Assembly (NCBI RefSeq): GCF_000176155.1
Contig: NZ_ACZO01000007.1
Location: forward strand, 806,001-870,000
Direction: 5' to 3'
Length of the DNA: 64,000 nt
DNA from: Vibrio metschnikovii CIP 69.14
GTDB taxonomy: Bacteria; Pseudomonadota; Gammaproteobacteria; Enterobacterales; Vibrionaceae
Below the pieces are notes generated by a model. That model had not been told where the DNA came from, did no database searches, and was given only the letters and a program-made list of their open reading frames with translations. Below, piece by piece: positions 7,917-17,175 of the stretch. The first letter of the stretch is position 1; the number at the start of each line of letters is the position of its first letter. Made by a program: the position numbers and the translations under genes.

Positions 7917-8040
7917 TAACAAAGCGTTCAAGAGGGATTCGCAACGCGCGGCATTTTCGTTATGCGTTGATTTTATTAGTTCTTAGTGTAATGCGGTGAG
8001 TTGGTAGTTGCGTTGCTCACCCCTTAACGCGGCGTTATGC
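7917..8040 (+). repeat. attC 11 (class b)
   Basis: Core GTTATGC at 8034-8040; closes the GST cassette. Confidence 0.95.
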
Positions 8041-8607
8041 TTTATTGAACCTCAGCAAAATCAATATATAAATTTTAATGGGAAAACTCAGTCTGATTTA
8101 GAAGTTTTCTTATTCTAATTTATTGATATTATGAGTTTATTGTTCTTTTTTGTGGCGATTGAAAGTTGAACGATACTTGTGCTTTTTCGGTAACTTTGCC
8201 CTGATGAATTGTGCTCGCAAAAGGTTCGATTTTTGCTGAAAGGTCTCTTTCTTTGGTGTTGATTGCTCATTGATTCCGCAGGCTATTTCGCTTCAGCATG
8301 TTTGGGAACTCATGAACATCTTACTTGCTGACAGTGTTTGGTTAGCGCAAGTTTATCGATGCTTTTTGCGCTTTTGTCCGGCTCTGCTCTGATAAATTGT
8401 GTACGCAAAAGGTTCAATTGTCGCTGAAAGGTCTCTTCCTTTGGTGTTGTTTGCCCATTGATTCCGCAGGCTAATTCGCTTCAACTTATTTGGGATCTTA
8501 TTTGCACCAATGATTGCTGAAAGTAGGCAAGTTTATCATTTTGAGTTAAAGTGGCTGCAACCGATAATCATTGTAAAAGTTCAATGTAATCAATGAGTAA
8601 TAAAGCA
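8035..8607 (+). repeat. Family A gene-free cassette, copy A3
   Basis: A reference copy for the internal structure: unit 1 from about 8180 and unit 2 from about 8368, with CTGATGAATT at 8201 matching CTGATAAATT at 8389. The cassette including its attC is identical to 14736-15425. Confidence 0.9.
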
Positions 8608-8730
8608 TAACAAACACTTCAAGAGGGACTTCCAACGCGCAGCATTTTCATTATGCGTTGATTTCTGTGGTTTCAGTGTTGTGCGGAAACTTGGTAGTAG
8701 CGTTGTCAGCCCCTTAAGTGGGCGTTATGC
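8608..8730 (+). repeat. attC 12 (class a1)
   Basis: Core GTTATGC at 8724-8730; CACTTC / AAGTGG outer arm form. Confidence 0.95.
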
Positions 8731-9275
8731 TTTATTGAACCTCAGCAAAATCAATATATAAATTTTAATGGGAAAACTCAGTCTAATTTATTGATATTAT
8801 GAGTTTATTGTTCTTTTTGGTGGCTATTGAAAGTTGAACGATATTTGTGCTTTTTTAGCCAGCGCTGCTCTGACAAATTGTGTGCGTAAAAAGTTCGATT
8901 GATGCTGAAAGGTCTCTTTCTTTGGTGTTACTGGTTCATTGATTCCACTGGCTATTTCGCTTCAGCATGTTTGGGGTCTCATGAACATCTTGCTTGCTGA
9001 CAATGTTTGGTTTGCGCAAGTTTATCGATAATTTTGCGCTTTTTTCCGACTTTGCTCTGATAAATTGTGTTCGTAAAAGGTTCGATTGTTGCTGAACGGT
9101 CTCTTCCTTTGACGTTGTTTGCTCCTTGATTCCGCAGGCTAATTCGCTTCAACTTGTTTGGGATCTCATCGGCAACAATACTTGCTGAAAGTAGGCAAGT
9201 TTATCATTTTGAGTTAAAGTGGCTGCAACCGATAATCATTGTAAAAGTTCAATTTAATCAATGAGTAATAAAGCA
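8725..9275 (+). repeat. Family A gene-free cassette, copy A4
   Basis: Two-unit form that lacks about 21 bp (the GATTTAGAAGTTTTC region) near 8785. Directly follows A3. Confidence 0.85.
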
Positions 9276-9398
9276 TAACAAACACTTCAAGAGGGACTTC
9301 CAACGCGCAGCATTTTCATTATGCGTTGATTTCGGTGGTTTCGGTGTTGTGCAGAAACTTGGTAGTAGCGTTGTCAGCCCCTTAAGTGGGCGTTATGT
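9276..9398 (+). repeat. attC 13 (class a1)
   Basis: Core GTTATGT at 9392-9398. Confidence 0.95.
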
Positions 9399-9412
9399 AC
9401 TCAGGAGAAAAA

Positions 9413-9736
9413 ATGTACTCATTTAAAGCTGACTCAGGTTGGAATTTCGAGACTGAACTAAGATGTTTAATCATTTATAAAACTCTCGCAGAACTTGAGT
9501 TTCCGAGAGGGTTACAAAGTGATTTATGTTCTGTTCTTTCTGAATCTACAGGTCTTAAATTTGAATCGGTAAAAGCAAAAGTTGGCAACTATAAGTCTGA
9601 GTTCGGTGTTACAAACCCATCAAATTCGTCTGAAGCAACTAAATATTTAGTGAAAAATTTTGGTCATATGAGTCTTCAAGAATTAGATGCATTATTGACT
9701 GGCTATCTTTTGGGTAAAGGTGAAGAACGTACATAA
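9413..9736 (+). CDS. Hypothetical protein, possible helix-turn-helix-like domain
   Basis: The ATG at 9413 follows TCAGGAGAAAA, so I prefer it to the upstream GTG/ATG codons that lie in the attC (9386, 9395). 107 residues. The segment WNFETELRCLIIYKTLAEL, a linker, then LCSVLSESTGLKFESVKAKVGNY and FGV resembles the small helical DNA-binding-like module found N-terminal to some HNH nucleases. That resemblance is by eye only. The C-terminus (SLQELDALLTGYLLGKGEE) is helical. No nuclease domain follows. The stop is the attC TAA. Function unknown. Confidence 0.6.
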   Translation: MYSFKADSGWNFETELRCLIIYKTLAELEFPRGLQSDLCSVLSESTGLKFESVKAKVGNYKSEFGVTNPSNSSEATKYLVKNFGHMSLQELDALLTGYLLGKGEERT

Positions 9737-9856
9737 CAAACGGTTCAAGAGGGACAACCAACGCGTGGCATTTTTACTATGCGTTGGTTTTTGTGGTTAC
9801 GGTGTTATGCGGAAAGTTGGTAGTAGCGTTGGTTGCCCCTTAACCGGGCGTTAGTT
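9734..9856 (+). repeat. attC 14 (class a3)
   Basis: Core GTTAGTT at 9850-9856; inner arms ACAACC / GGTTGCCCC. Confidence 0.95.
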
Positions 9857-10164
9857 TCTCTCAGGAAAAATCATCAAAAATTCACGCACAAGGTTCTGAA
9901 AATTCAGCCTTTATCGTTCAAGCTGCACAATTTGGCTTTTGGTTTTTCCTGATGCTGATTTGGTAGAACGCGTTGAAAGTTCAGCGGTTTCAAAATCGCT
10001 GAATCATCGCTGTGATCTGGCTTTCTTTGTCACGGACACTTAACGTTTTGGCAGCCAACGTCACGGCTTTTGGCGTTGGACGTGTGTTTGCGTGATGCTT
10101 TTGCGTAAAATGCCTTTCAAGAAAAAGTGGTTAAAAGTCATTTTGAAACAATAGGCTACGAAAC
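9851..10164 (+). other. Gene-free cassette linked to the V. cholerae-type attC
   Basis: About 310 bp with no credible reading frame. Composition differs from families A and B; it contains the local near-repeats GTCACGGACAC and GTCACGGCTT. It ends in the only VCR-type attC of the window, so it probably arrived with it from a V. cholerae-like integron. I see no promoter or terminator I would defend. Confidence 0.6.
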
Positions 10165-10290
10165 TAACAAACGCCTCAAGCGGGACTGTCAACGCGTGGC
10201 GTTTCCAGTCCCATTGAGCCGCGGTGGTTGCAGTTGTTGTGTTTGAGTTTAGTGGTAATGCGTTGTCAGCCCCTTAGGCGGGCGTTATGT
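10165..10290 (+). repeat. attC 15, V. cholerae-type VCR
   Basis: Contains GGACTGTCAACGCGTGGCG, then CCATTGAGCCGCGGTGG and TGTTGTGTTTGAGTTTAG, the hallmark centre of V. cholerae repeats, and CCCCTTAGGCGGGCGTTA. Core GTTATGT at 10284-10290. All other sites here have a different centre. Confidence 0.93.
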
Positions 10291-10310
10291 AACTGTTTGG
10301 AGACTTAAGT

Positions 10311-11153
10311 TTGTTAGATATTTCTAAAAGAATTGATGTGATTAAAGCACTATTGCTGGAAGACACTATTGAGAGTTTGACTTACGCAGCATTAGAAGGA
10401 CGATTAACTATAGAGTTACTTTGTTATGAAAGATTTAAGTTATCGTATTCATATTTATCAGAGGAAGATCTAAAAAGTTGGCAGCCTAAACAGGTCGTAA
10501 AACAAGTATCTGATGATATTAATGAATATATTACAAAAGGGTTTTCTTTATCTATCTCTAATGACAAAGTCGATGGTAGAACTCCCGCAACCAAAGAAGA
10601 GTTTGAATCAATCAATTATACTTCGATCGGAAATCAAGCTGAACTAAATATAAATAAGTTACACAAGTTCTGGCATGCATTCTCAAATGTTGCTCTCCAT
10701 ATACCAGTTCCAACCATTAAGTCAGGTGACATTAATATTTATGGCGACAAAGAAAAGATAAAGCAAAAAATCTCATTATTTATTGACTATTTATCTGATT
10801 ATAAATCTGGAAACTTACTTGTTGGTGGTTCTTTTGGTAAAGTTTTTTCTTTCACTTGTTGTGTTTGTGATGTGATTATTAAAAAACCAGTTAAAGTTTT
10901 GACATCTCCGGTGGTTGTTAATTGTATTAATCCAGAGTGTAGTGAAAGTTATCTTGTAGAGCCTGATGGGAATCACAAGCATATAATTACAAGGCGTATA
11001 ATTAAATTTAGATGCCAAAGTTGTGAAAATTATTTAGAAGTTCCCACAAATACGTTTAAAGAATTAAAATTCGAACAAGAACTAAATATTCGATGTTTGG
11101 GTTGTGAGTCAAATCAAACCATAGTGATGAGACCTCAAATTAAACTCAGTTAA
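10311..11153 (+). CDS. Hypothetical protein with C-terminal zinc-ribbon pairs
   Basis: 280 residues; TTG start with GGAGA eight bases upstream. Residues 1-170 look helical and soluble, with no motif I recognise. The C-terminal 110 residues carry four cysteine pairs: CCVCD, CINPEC, CQSC and CLGC, consistent with two zinc ribbons (about 182-207 and 236-262). Such ribbons bind nucleic acid or protein. The gene is alone in a cassette that follows the VCR-type attC. Function unknown. Confidence 0.75.
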   Translation: MLDISKRIDVIKALLLEDTIESLTYAALEGRLTIELLCYERFKLSYSYLSEEDLKSWQPKQVVKQVSDDINEYITKGFSLSISNDKVDGRTPATKEEFESINYTSIGNQAELNINKLHKFWHAFSNVALHIPVPTIKSGDINIYGDKEKIKQKISLFIDYLSDYKSGNLLVGGSFGKVFSFTCCVCDVIIKKPVKVLTSPVVVNCINPECSESYLVEPDGNHKHIITRRIIKFRCQSCENYLEVPTNTFKELKFEQELNIRCLGCESNQTIVMRPQIKLS

Positions 11154-11168
11154 AATTGGGCAGTTACA

Positions 11169-11292
11169 TAACAAAGCGTTCAAGAGGGATTCGCAACGCG
11201 TAGCATTTTCGTTATGCGTTGATTTTATTGATTTTTAGTGCAATGCGGTGAGTTGGTAGTCGCGTTGCTCACCCCTTAACGCGGCGTTATGT
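11169..11292 (+). repeat. attC 16 (class b)
   Basis: Core GTTATGT at 11286-11292. Confidence 0.95.
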
Positions 11293-11317
11293 TTTCGGGA
11301 TAACTTGAGGAACAGAA

Positions 11318-11608
11318 ATGGATTTCATTTGGTTGGTTTTAGTTTTGGGTTCTGCTGCTGCATTCTACTATTTCGTATCATATTCGAAGCCACAGGATGA
11401 TGATTGGCACAAATTACCGACACTTGAGGATTATTTTATAAAGCATCCAGAATGTAAAACGGCAGATTCAGAAAGTGCGAAATGCTTTAGTTGTGGTTCA
11501 GATAAAGTGATTTTTCAACCATTAACAGCTCATGCAGATCATCGTTATAAACATATTTGCTTATCTTGCAAAAAAACACTTTTTAGAAGTAAGGCAATAA
11601 TGTCTTAA
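11318..11608 (+). CDS. Small membrane protein with zinc ribbon
   Basis: 96 residues, ATG after GAGGAACAGAA. One membrane helix at about residues 3-21, a short acidic linker (PQDDDWHKLPTLEDYF), then a zinc ribbon CFSCGSDKV ... HICLSCKKTLFRSKA with two CxxC knuckles. The C-terminal ribbon and its ending match the protein at 39824, which has two membrane helices; the two form a small cassette family. Likely membrane-anchored with a cytoplasmic zinc domain. Function unknown. Confidence 0.75.
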   Translation: MDFIWLVLVLGSAAAFYYFVSYSKPQDDDWHKLPTLEDYFIKHPECKTADSESAKCFSCGSDKVIFQPLTAHADHRYKHICLSCKKTLFRSKAIMS

Positions 11609-11768
11609 ACCAGTTGATGATCCTAAGAACATTTTCAATAAAATCAGCTGGTTGCAATAAAACATAACAAACGGTTCAAGAGGGACAACCAACGCATGGC
11701 ATTTTTATTATGCGTTGGTTTTTGTGATTACGGTGTTATGCGGAAAGTTGGTAGTAGCGTTGGTTGCC

Positions 11769-13097
11769 CAGGGAAATCGCATGAATATGCCTATTTTTAA
11801 AGGGTTTTCGTCAAATTAGTGCCTTCTAATTTACAAGGTATTTCTTTAGCATCCATCACAATATTGGAAACTCATTAAGGATCAATTTGTAGATCATTTT
11901 GAGTGTTTTTTAATGGTTCTGTACTTAAACGGAGCCAAATTATGACGACAATAACGAACCCATTTATGCATTTCGAAGTGATAAAAGATTACCGTCAAGC
12001 CGCTAAGGTAGAACACAAATTGTCAGACATTATTTTGTTGACGATCTGTGGTGTGCTCTCCGGCTTTGATACCTGGGAAGGTATCTGTGATTTTGGTGAA
12101 AGCCGAACCGATTTTCTTAAATCATTGGGTGATTTTGAGAATGGTATTCCGTCGTCAGATACCATCGCTCGCGTTATGGGGATGGTGAGCCCGTCAGCGA
12201 TGCAAAAAGCGTTCATTAGTTGGATGAAAGATTGTCATCAAATCACAGATGGCGAAGTGGTTGCAATCGATGGTAAAACCGTTCGCGGCTCTTATAACAA
12301 ATCTGAAGAACGCTCTGCAATTCATATGGTCAATGCATTTGCAACCGCACAAGGGCTTTGTCTTGGTCAATCTAAGGTGAATGCAAAAACCAATGAAATC
12401 ACAGAAATACCTAAGTTGTTGGAATTGCTAAATATTTCTGGTTGTTTGGTGACGATTGATGCTATGGGTTGTCAAAGAAAAATCGCGCAAAAGATAATCG
12501 ATAAAAATGCCGATTACTTACTTGCTGTAAAGGGAAACCAAGGCTCGTTAGAGAAAGCAATAGGTGAGTTTTATCGCCCTTCGATGTTGCAGGAGTTTGC
12601 AGAGGGCGACAGTTATGCGAGCCAAGAAAAAGGGCATGGCCGCGAGGAAACACGCTGTGCATTAGTCACGCATGAGTTGTCATTTTTAGGTGATTTAGAG
12701 CTTGAATGGCCAAACCTGAAAAGTGTCGGCATCATGGTCAACATGCGTAAAACAGAAGAGCGTGCGACAGAGCAAGATATGTCTGTCCGCTTCTACATCA
12801 GCTCGAAAAAACTCAGTGCGAAAGAGTTACATGATGCAACGCGTTCTCACTGGGGAATTGAGTCGATGCACTGGCAACTTGATGTTACTTTTAGAGAAGA
12901 TGCATGTCGCATTCGAGTCGATGATCGCGCAGAGGCTTTTTCAAGGATCAGGCAAGTATGTTTGAACCTTTTAAAGCAAGAAACGAGCTTTAAGGGAGGC
13001 ATTCAACGCAAACGAATGAAGTGCGCGATGGATGTGGAGTACTTAGGTAAGGTACTTGGAGCCCTTGAATGACGGGGGTATTCATGCGATTTCCGTG
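11769..13097 (+). mobile_element. ISAs1-family insertion sequence, copy 1
   Basis: 1329 bp. Terminal inverted repeats: left CAGGGAAATCGCATGAATA, right the complement of CACGGAAATCGCATGAATA. A 10-bp target duplication GTTGGTTGCC flanks it (11759-11768 and 13098-13107), as expected for ISAs1 elements. One transposase gene. It lies inside attC 17. Confidence 0.93.
11942..13072 (+). CDS. ISAs1-family DDE transposase
   Basis: 376 residues from the ATG at 11942, preceded by ACGGAGCCAAATT; the in-frame codons back to 11903 have no ribosome site. N-terminal domain (MHFEVIKDYRQ, KVEHKLSDIILL) typical of ISAs1/H-repeat transposases. Catalytic acidic residues are visible in VAIDGKTVRGS (first Asp), LVTIDAMGCQ (second Asp) and HWGIESMHWQLDVTF (Glu). 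The frame is intact, so the element may be active. Clearly related to, but distinct from, the transposase at 21781. Confidence 0.95.
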   Translation: MTTITNPFMHFEVIKDYRQAAKVEHKLSDIILLTICGVLSGFDTWEGICDFGESRTDFLKSLGDFENGIPSSDTIARVMGMVSPSAMQKAFISWMKDCHQITDGEVVAIDGKTVRGSYNKSEERSAIHMVNAFATAQGLCLGQSKVNAKTNEITEIPKLLELLNISGCLVTIDAMGCQRKIAQKIIDKNADYLLAVKGNQGSLEKAIGEFYRPSMLQEFAEGDSYASQEKGHGREETRCALVTHELSFLGDLELEWPNLKSVGIMVNMRKTEERATEQDMSVRFYISSKKLSAKELHDATRSHWGIESMHWQLDVTFREDACRIRVDDRAEAFSRIRQVCLNLLKQETSFKGGIQRKRMKCAMDVEYLGKVLGALE

Positions 13098-13144
13098 GTT
13101 GGTTGCCCCTTAACCGGGCGTTAGCAAGCATAGGTAAGTTATCT

Positions 13145-13753
13145 ATGAATGAAGAAAATCTCGATATAGTAAAACGAGTGTTATTTAACCGAGAAGCAAT
13201 TGTCTCGATGATCATTCCCGCAATAATATATGCAGTGAGTTATTGGAAGTTCGGTTTGGTTTTCGCTGTAGTTGCTTCCGGAGCTTATGCCATTATTGCG
13301 AGCTTTTTCCTGAAATCGACAAAATATATAGCATTTTTCTTTGCTTTTTTAGGCTTAATTGAAATTTGTATTGCGTGGTTGATCCCTGATGCTTGGTTGT
13401 TGGACACTCTATTCATAAAATCATTGATTGGTGCGTTGCAAGTTGCGATTGCCTTTTTAATTTTTTCCATATTAAAAAAGCCCATCCCCCAATTGTTTGC
13501 CGAAGCTGGACTTCCTGAGTTAAAAAACTGGGAATTTAGTTCAACGGAGACTTATCTTAGTATCTGGCAACGGCTATCGTATGTTTGGATATCGATATAT
13601 TTCGTTAAGGCATTAATATTTCTGTTTTTCTATCCAGTTGATGCAGATACTTTGGTTATACTTAACTTGTTATTAGGCTGGCCTTTACATGTTAGTTTAA
13701 TCATATTTTCAGTCAGTTATGTTAGAGTCCAGTTTTCAAAGTATGATGAATGA
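13145..13753 (+). CDS. Multi-helix membrane protein, VC0807/septation-protein-like
   Basis: 202 residues from the ATG at 13145; earlier in-frame codons lie in the attC. Five or six hydrophobic helices. The start REAIVSMIIPAIIYAVSYW, the basic turn after helix 2 and the repeated short-helix layout resemble the VC0807-like family of inner-membrane proteins. That assignment is by pattern and tentative. The cassette lies just behind the IS-split attC 17, so it can no longer be excised alone. The ribosome site (AGGTAAG) is modest. Confidence 0.65.
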   Translation: MNEENLDIVKRVLFNREAIVSMIIPAIIYAVSYWKFGLVFAVVASGAYAIIASFFLKSTKYIAFFFAFLGLIEICIAWLIPDAWLLDTLFIKSLIGALQVAIAFLIFSILKKPIPQLFAEAGLPELKNWEFSSTETYLSIWQRLSYVWISIYFVKALIFLFFYPVDADTLVILNLLLGWPLHVSLIIFSVSYVRVQFSKYDE

Positions 13754-13764
13754 TAAATGCTTGC

Positions 13765-13887
13765 TAACAAACGCTTCAAGAGGGACAGCCAACGCGTGGC
13801 ATTTTTATCATGCGTTGGTTTGTGTGATTACGGTGTTATGCGGTAAGTTGGTAGTAGCGTTGTCTGCCCCTTAAGCGGGCGTTAGGG
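13765..13887 (+). repeat. attC 18 (class a2)
   Basis: Core GTTAGGG at 13881-13887; inner arms ACAGCC / GTCTGCCCC are imperfectly paired. Confidence 0.95.
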
Positions 13888-13912
13888 CTTACAGATATAA
13901 AGGAGCATTACG

Positions 13913-14620
13913 TTGAAGAAAATTGGATTAGTGGGTGGGTTAAGCTGGGTATCGACTCTTGAATACTACAAACTTATTAATGTTTTTACTAATCAGAGTC
14001 TCGGCGGCCATAAAAGTGCTCACGTCCTAATTGAAAGTCTTGATGAAGGGTTATTTCTCGATAATCAAAATAATGATCCAACAGAAAAACTGTGTGAGAA
14101 AATGATTGTCGATGCTGTTGATGTGCTTGTATCGGGAGGAGCAGAGGTAGTCGCTTTATGTGCAAATGGATTGCATCGTTTCATGCCAGCTATGAAAGAT
14201 AAATATGATGTCGAATTTGTAGATATAAGAGATGCTACTGCTAAGGCTATTCAAAGCTTTGGCTTGGATCGTGTTGGACTCATCGGTGTACAGAAAACTA
14301 TGGAGACGGAGTTCTATAAAGGCGTTCTTAACAGTTTTAGTATTGAAGCTGTAGTACCTAAGTTGGACTCTAGAAAGTATATCCATCAGAAAATCGTATC
14401 AGAATTGGTATTAAATAAATTCAAGGATGAAACAAAGTATGGTTTTTTATCGGTTATCGACGAATTAGTTGAGCAGAATGTACAAGGTGTTATTTTAGGC
14501 TGTACTGAAATCCCTTTATTACTTAATTGTCCTAACTATCATGGTATACCGTTATTTTCGACAACAGAAATTCATTGTCGTGAAATAGTAGAAAAAGCGG
14601 TCAAATTAGCATCGCCCTAA
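13913..14620 (+). CDS. Aspartate/glutamate racemase family protein
   Basis: 235 residues; TTG start after AAAGGAGCATTACG. IGLVGGLSWVSTLEYYKLIN is the N-terminal signature of the Asp/Glu racemase superfamily. The first catalytic Cys is in VALCANGLHRF (the family usually has CNTxH, so the loop is altered), and the second in LGCTEIPLLL. A FVDIRDATAKAI segment fits the substrate loop. Cofactor-independent epimerisation of an acidic amino acid or a related substrate is expected; the exact substrate is not predictable. The stop is the attC TAA. Confidence 0.88.
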   Translation: MKKIGLVGGLSWVSTLEYYKLINVFTNQSLGGHKSAHVLIESLDEGLFLDNQNNDPTEKLCEKMIVDAVDVLVSGGAEVVALCANGLHRFMPAMKDKYDVEFVDIRDATAKAIQSFGLDRVGLIGVQKTMETEFYKGVLNSFSIEAVVPKLDSRKYIHQKIVSELVLNKFKDETKYGFLSVIDELVEQNVQGVILGCTEIPLLLNCPNYHGIPLFSTTEIHCREIVEKAVKLASP

Positions 14621-14741
14621 CAAGGCGTTAAAGAGGGATTCGCAACGCGTGGCATTTTCGTTATGCGTTGATTTTATTAGTTTTTAGTGCAATGCGGTGA
14701 GTTGGTAGTTGCGTTGCTCACCCCTTAACGCGGCGTTATGC
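14618..14741 (+). repeat. attC 19 (class b)
   Basis: Core GTTATGC at 14735-14741. Confidence 0.95.
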
Positions 14742-15308
14742 TTTATTGAACCTCAGCAAAATCAATATATAAATTTTAATGGGAAAACTCAGTCTGATTT
14801 AGAAGTTTTCTTATTCTAATTTATTGATATTATGAGTTTATTGTTCTTTTTTGTGGCGATTGAAAGTTGAACGATACTTGTGCTTTTTCGGTAACTTTGC
14901 CCTGATGAATTGTGCTCGCAAAAGGTTCGATTTTTGCTGAAAGGTCTCTTTCTTTGGTGTTGATTGCTCATTGATTCCGCAGGCTATTTCGCTTCAGCAT
15001 GTTTGGGAACTCATGAACATCTTACTTGCTGACAGTGTTTGGTTAGCGCAAGTTTATCGATGCTTTTTGCGCTTTTGTCCGGCTCTGCTCTGATAAATTG
15101 TGTACGCAAAAGGTTCAATTGTCGCTGAAAGGTCTCTTCCTTTGGTGTTGTTTGCCCATTGATTCCGCAGGCTAATTCGCTTCAACTTATTTGGGATCTT
15201 ATTTGCACCAATGATTGCTGAAAGTAGGCAAGTTTATCATTTTGAGTTAAAGTGGCTGCAACCGATAATCATTGTAAAAGTTCAATGTAATCAATGAGTA
15301 ATAAAGCA
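14736..15308 (+). repeat. Family A gene-free cassette, copy A5
   Basis: Identical to A3 throughout, including the attC that follows (14736-15425 equals 8035-8724). Confidence 0.9.
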
Positions 15309-15431
15309 TAACAAACACTTCAAGAGGGACTTCCAACGCGCAGCATTTTCATTATGCGTTGATTTCTGTGGTTTCAGTGTTGTGCGGAAACTTGGTAGTA
15401 GCGTTGTCAGCCCCTTAAGTGGGCGTTATGC
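15309..15431 (+). repeat. attC 20 (class a1)
   Basis: Core GTTATGC at 15425-15431; same sequence as attC 12. Confidence 0.95.
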
Positions 15432-15998
15432 TTTATTGAACCTCAGCAAAATCAATATATAAATTTTAATGGGAAAACTCAGTCTAATTTAGAAGTTTTC
15501 CTATTCTAATTTATTGATATTATGAGTTTATTGTTCTTTTTGGTGGCGCTTAAAAGTTAAACGAGACTTGTGTGTTTTTGTCGGATTTTGCTCTGATAAA
15601 TTGTGTGCGCAAAAGGTTCAACTGTTGCTGAAAGGTCTCTTTCTTTGGTGTCGCTGGATCATTGATTCCGCAGGCTATTTCGCTTCAGCATGCTTGGGAT
15701 CTCATGAACATCTTACTTGCTGACGGTGTTTGGTTAGCGCAAATTTATCGATGATTGTGCGCCTTTGTCCGGCTTTGCTCTGATAAATTGTGTGCGTAAA
15801 AGGTTCAATTGTCGCTGAACGGTCTCTTCCTTTGGTATTGTTGACCCCTTGATTCCACAGGCTAATTCGCTTCAACTTGTTTGGGATCTTATCGGCAACA
15901 ATTATTGCTGAAAGTAGGCAAGTTTATCATTTTGAGTTAAAGTGGCTGCAACCGATAATCATTGTAAAAATTCAATGTAATCAATGAGTAATAAAGCA
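15426..15998 (+). repeat. Family A gene-free cassette, copy A6
   Basis: Two-unit form following A5. It differs from A4, so the A3-A4 and A5-A6 pairs are not one duplicated block. Confidence 0.85.
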
Positions 15999-16121
15999 TA
16001 ACAAACACTTCAAGAGGGACTTCCAACGCGTAGCATTTTCATTATGCGTTGATTTCGGTGGTTTCAGTGTTGTGCGGAAACTTGGTAGTCGCGTTGTCAG
16101 CCCCTTAAGTGGGCGTTATGC
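15999..16121 (+). repeat. attC 21 (class a1)
   Basis: Core GTTATGC at 16115-16121. Confidence 0.95.
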
Positions 16122-16143
16122 TAATTTTTAGTAAGGATCCAAT

Positions 16144-16464
16144 ATGAATAAATATGCTGAAAAGTTACTAACTGGTGATATTGAATTAGCACTTAAATTA
16201 AGCAAGTTTACGAAGCTGTTTAAGATCTTTATGGCCTTAACTCTTGTCTTGTCATATTTTTTCTTTAAAGCTTGGCTTCTTGAGATTATGTTGATTTCCA
16301 TTGTTGTTACACTAATAGTACCGCTTGGATTTTTTGACGTCTTTATTCAAAAGCTTGTTGAGTACAATACCCAAGTAATCGAGAGTCGCCAGCAATTAAA
16401 CGCAACTGAAACTAATGAACATATCGCTAAGTTATATGAAAAAATTGATGAAAATCATCAGTAA
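16144..16464 (+). CDS. Small membrane protein, 106 aa
   Basis: ATG after GTAAGGATCCAAT. An amphipathic N-terminus, then two hydrophobic helices at about residues 26-46 and 48-68 with almost no loop between them, then a charged helical tail (VEYNTQVIESRQQL ... HIAKLYEKIDE) likely to form a coiled coil in the cytoplasm. No recognised family. Single-gene cassette. Confidence 0.65.
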   Translation: MNKYAEKLLTGDIELALKLSKFTKLFKIFMALTLVLSYFFFKAWLLEIMLISIVVTLIVPLGFFDVFIQKLVEYNTQVIESRQQLNATETNEHIAKLYEKIDENHQ

Positions 16465-16486
16465 GGTCATTGCAAGACAATTAGCA

Positions 16487-16609
16487 TAACAAACGCTTCA
16501 AGAGGGACAGCCAACGCGTAGCATTTTTATCATGCGTTGGTTTTCGTGATTATAGTGTTATGCGGAAAGTGAGTAGTAGCGTTGTCTGCCCCTTAAGCGG
16601 GCGTTATGC
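16487..16609 (+). repeat. attC 22 (class a2)
   Basis: Core GTTATGC at 16603-16609. Confidence 0.95.
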
Positions 16610-17175
16610 TTTATTGAATCTCAGTAAAATCAATATATTAATTTTAATGGGAAAACTCAGTCTGATTTAGAGGCTTTCTGTTCTAATTGATTGATATTAT
16701 GAGTTTATTGTTCTTTTTATGGTAACTAAAAGTTGAACGATGCTTCTGTGTTTTTGTCGGGTTTTGCTCTGATAAATTGTGTACGCAAAAGATTCAACTG
16801 TTGCTGAAAGGTCTCTTTCTTTGGCGTTGTTTGCTCCTTGATTCCGCAGGCTATTTCGCTTCAGCATGTTTGGGATCTCATTGGCATCTAGCTTGCTGAC
16901 AGTGTTTGGTTAGCGCAAGTTTATCGATGTTTGTGCGCTTTTGCCTGGCTCTGCTCTGATAAATTATGCACACAAAAGGTTCATTTGTTGCTGAACGGTC
17001 TCTTCCTTTGGCGTTGTTTGCTCATTGATTCCGCAGGCTAATTCGCTTCAACCTGTTTGGGATCTTATCGGCACCAATGATTGCTGAAAGTAGGCAAGTT
17101 TATCATTTTGAGTTAAAGTATTCGTAAGCAGTAAATGTTGAAAAAAGTTCAATTTAATCAATAAGTAATAAAGCA
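16604..17175 (+). repeat. Family A gene-free cassette, copy A7
   Basis: Two-unit form, more diverged in the first 130 bp (TTGAATCTCAG variant). Confidence 0.85.

Larger units (their letters stand above)
11665..13126 (+). repeat. attC 17 (class a3), split by an insertion sequence
   Basis: The left part (11665-11768) and right part (13108-13126, core GTTAGCA at 13120) form one attC once the element at 11769-13097 and one 10-bp target copy are removed. The break is in the right inner arm, GTTGGTTGCC, so the split site cannot fold and the gene downstream is fixed in place. Confidence 0.93.

Noticed and set aside
8305..8360. DnaA-box-like TTATCGATG strings in family A as possible replication-linked sites.
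   Set aside because: They do not match TTATCCACA well, do not cluster further, and are explained by the repeated unit.
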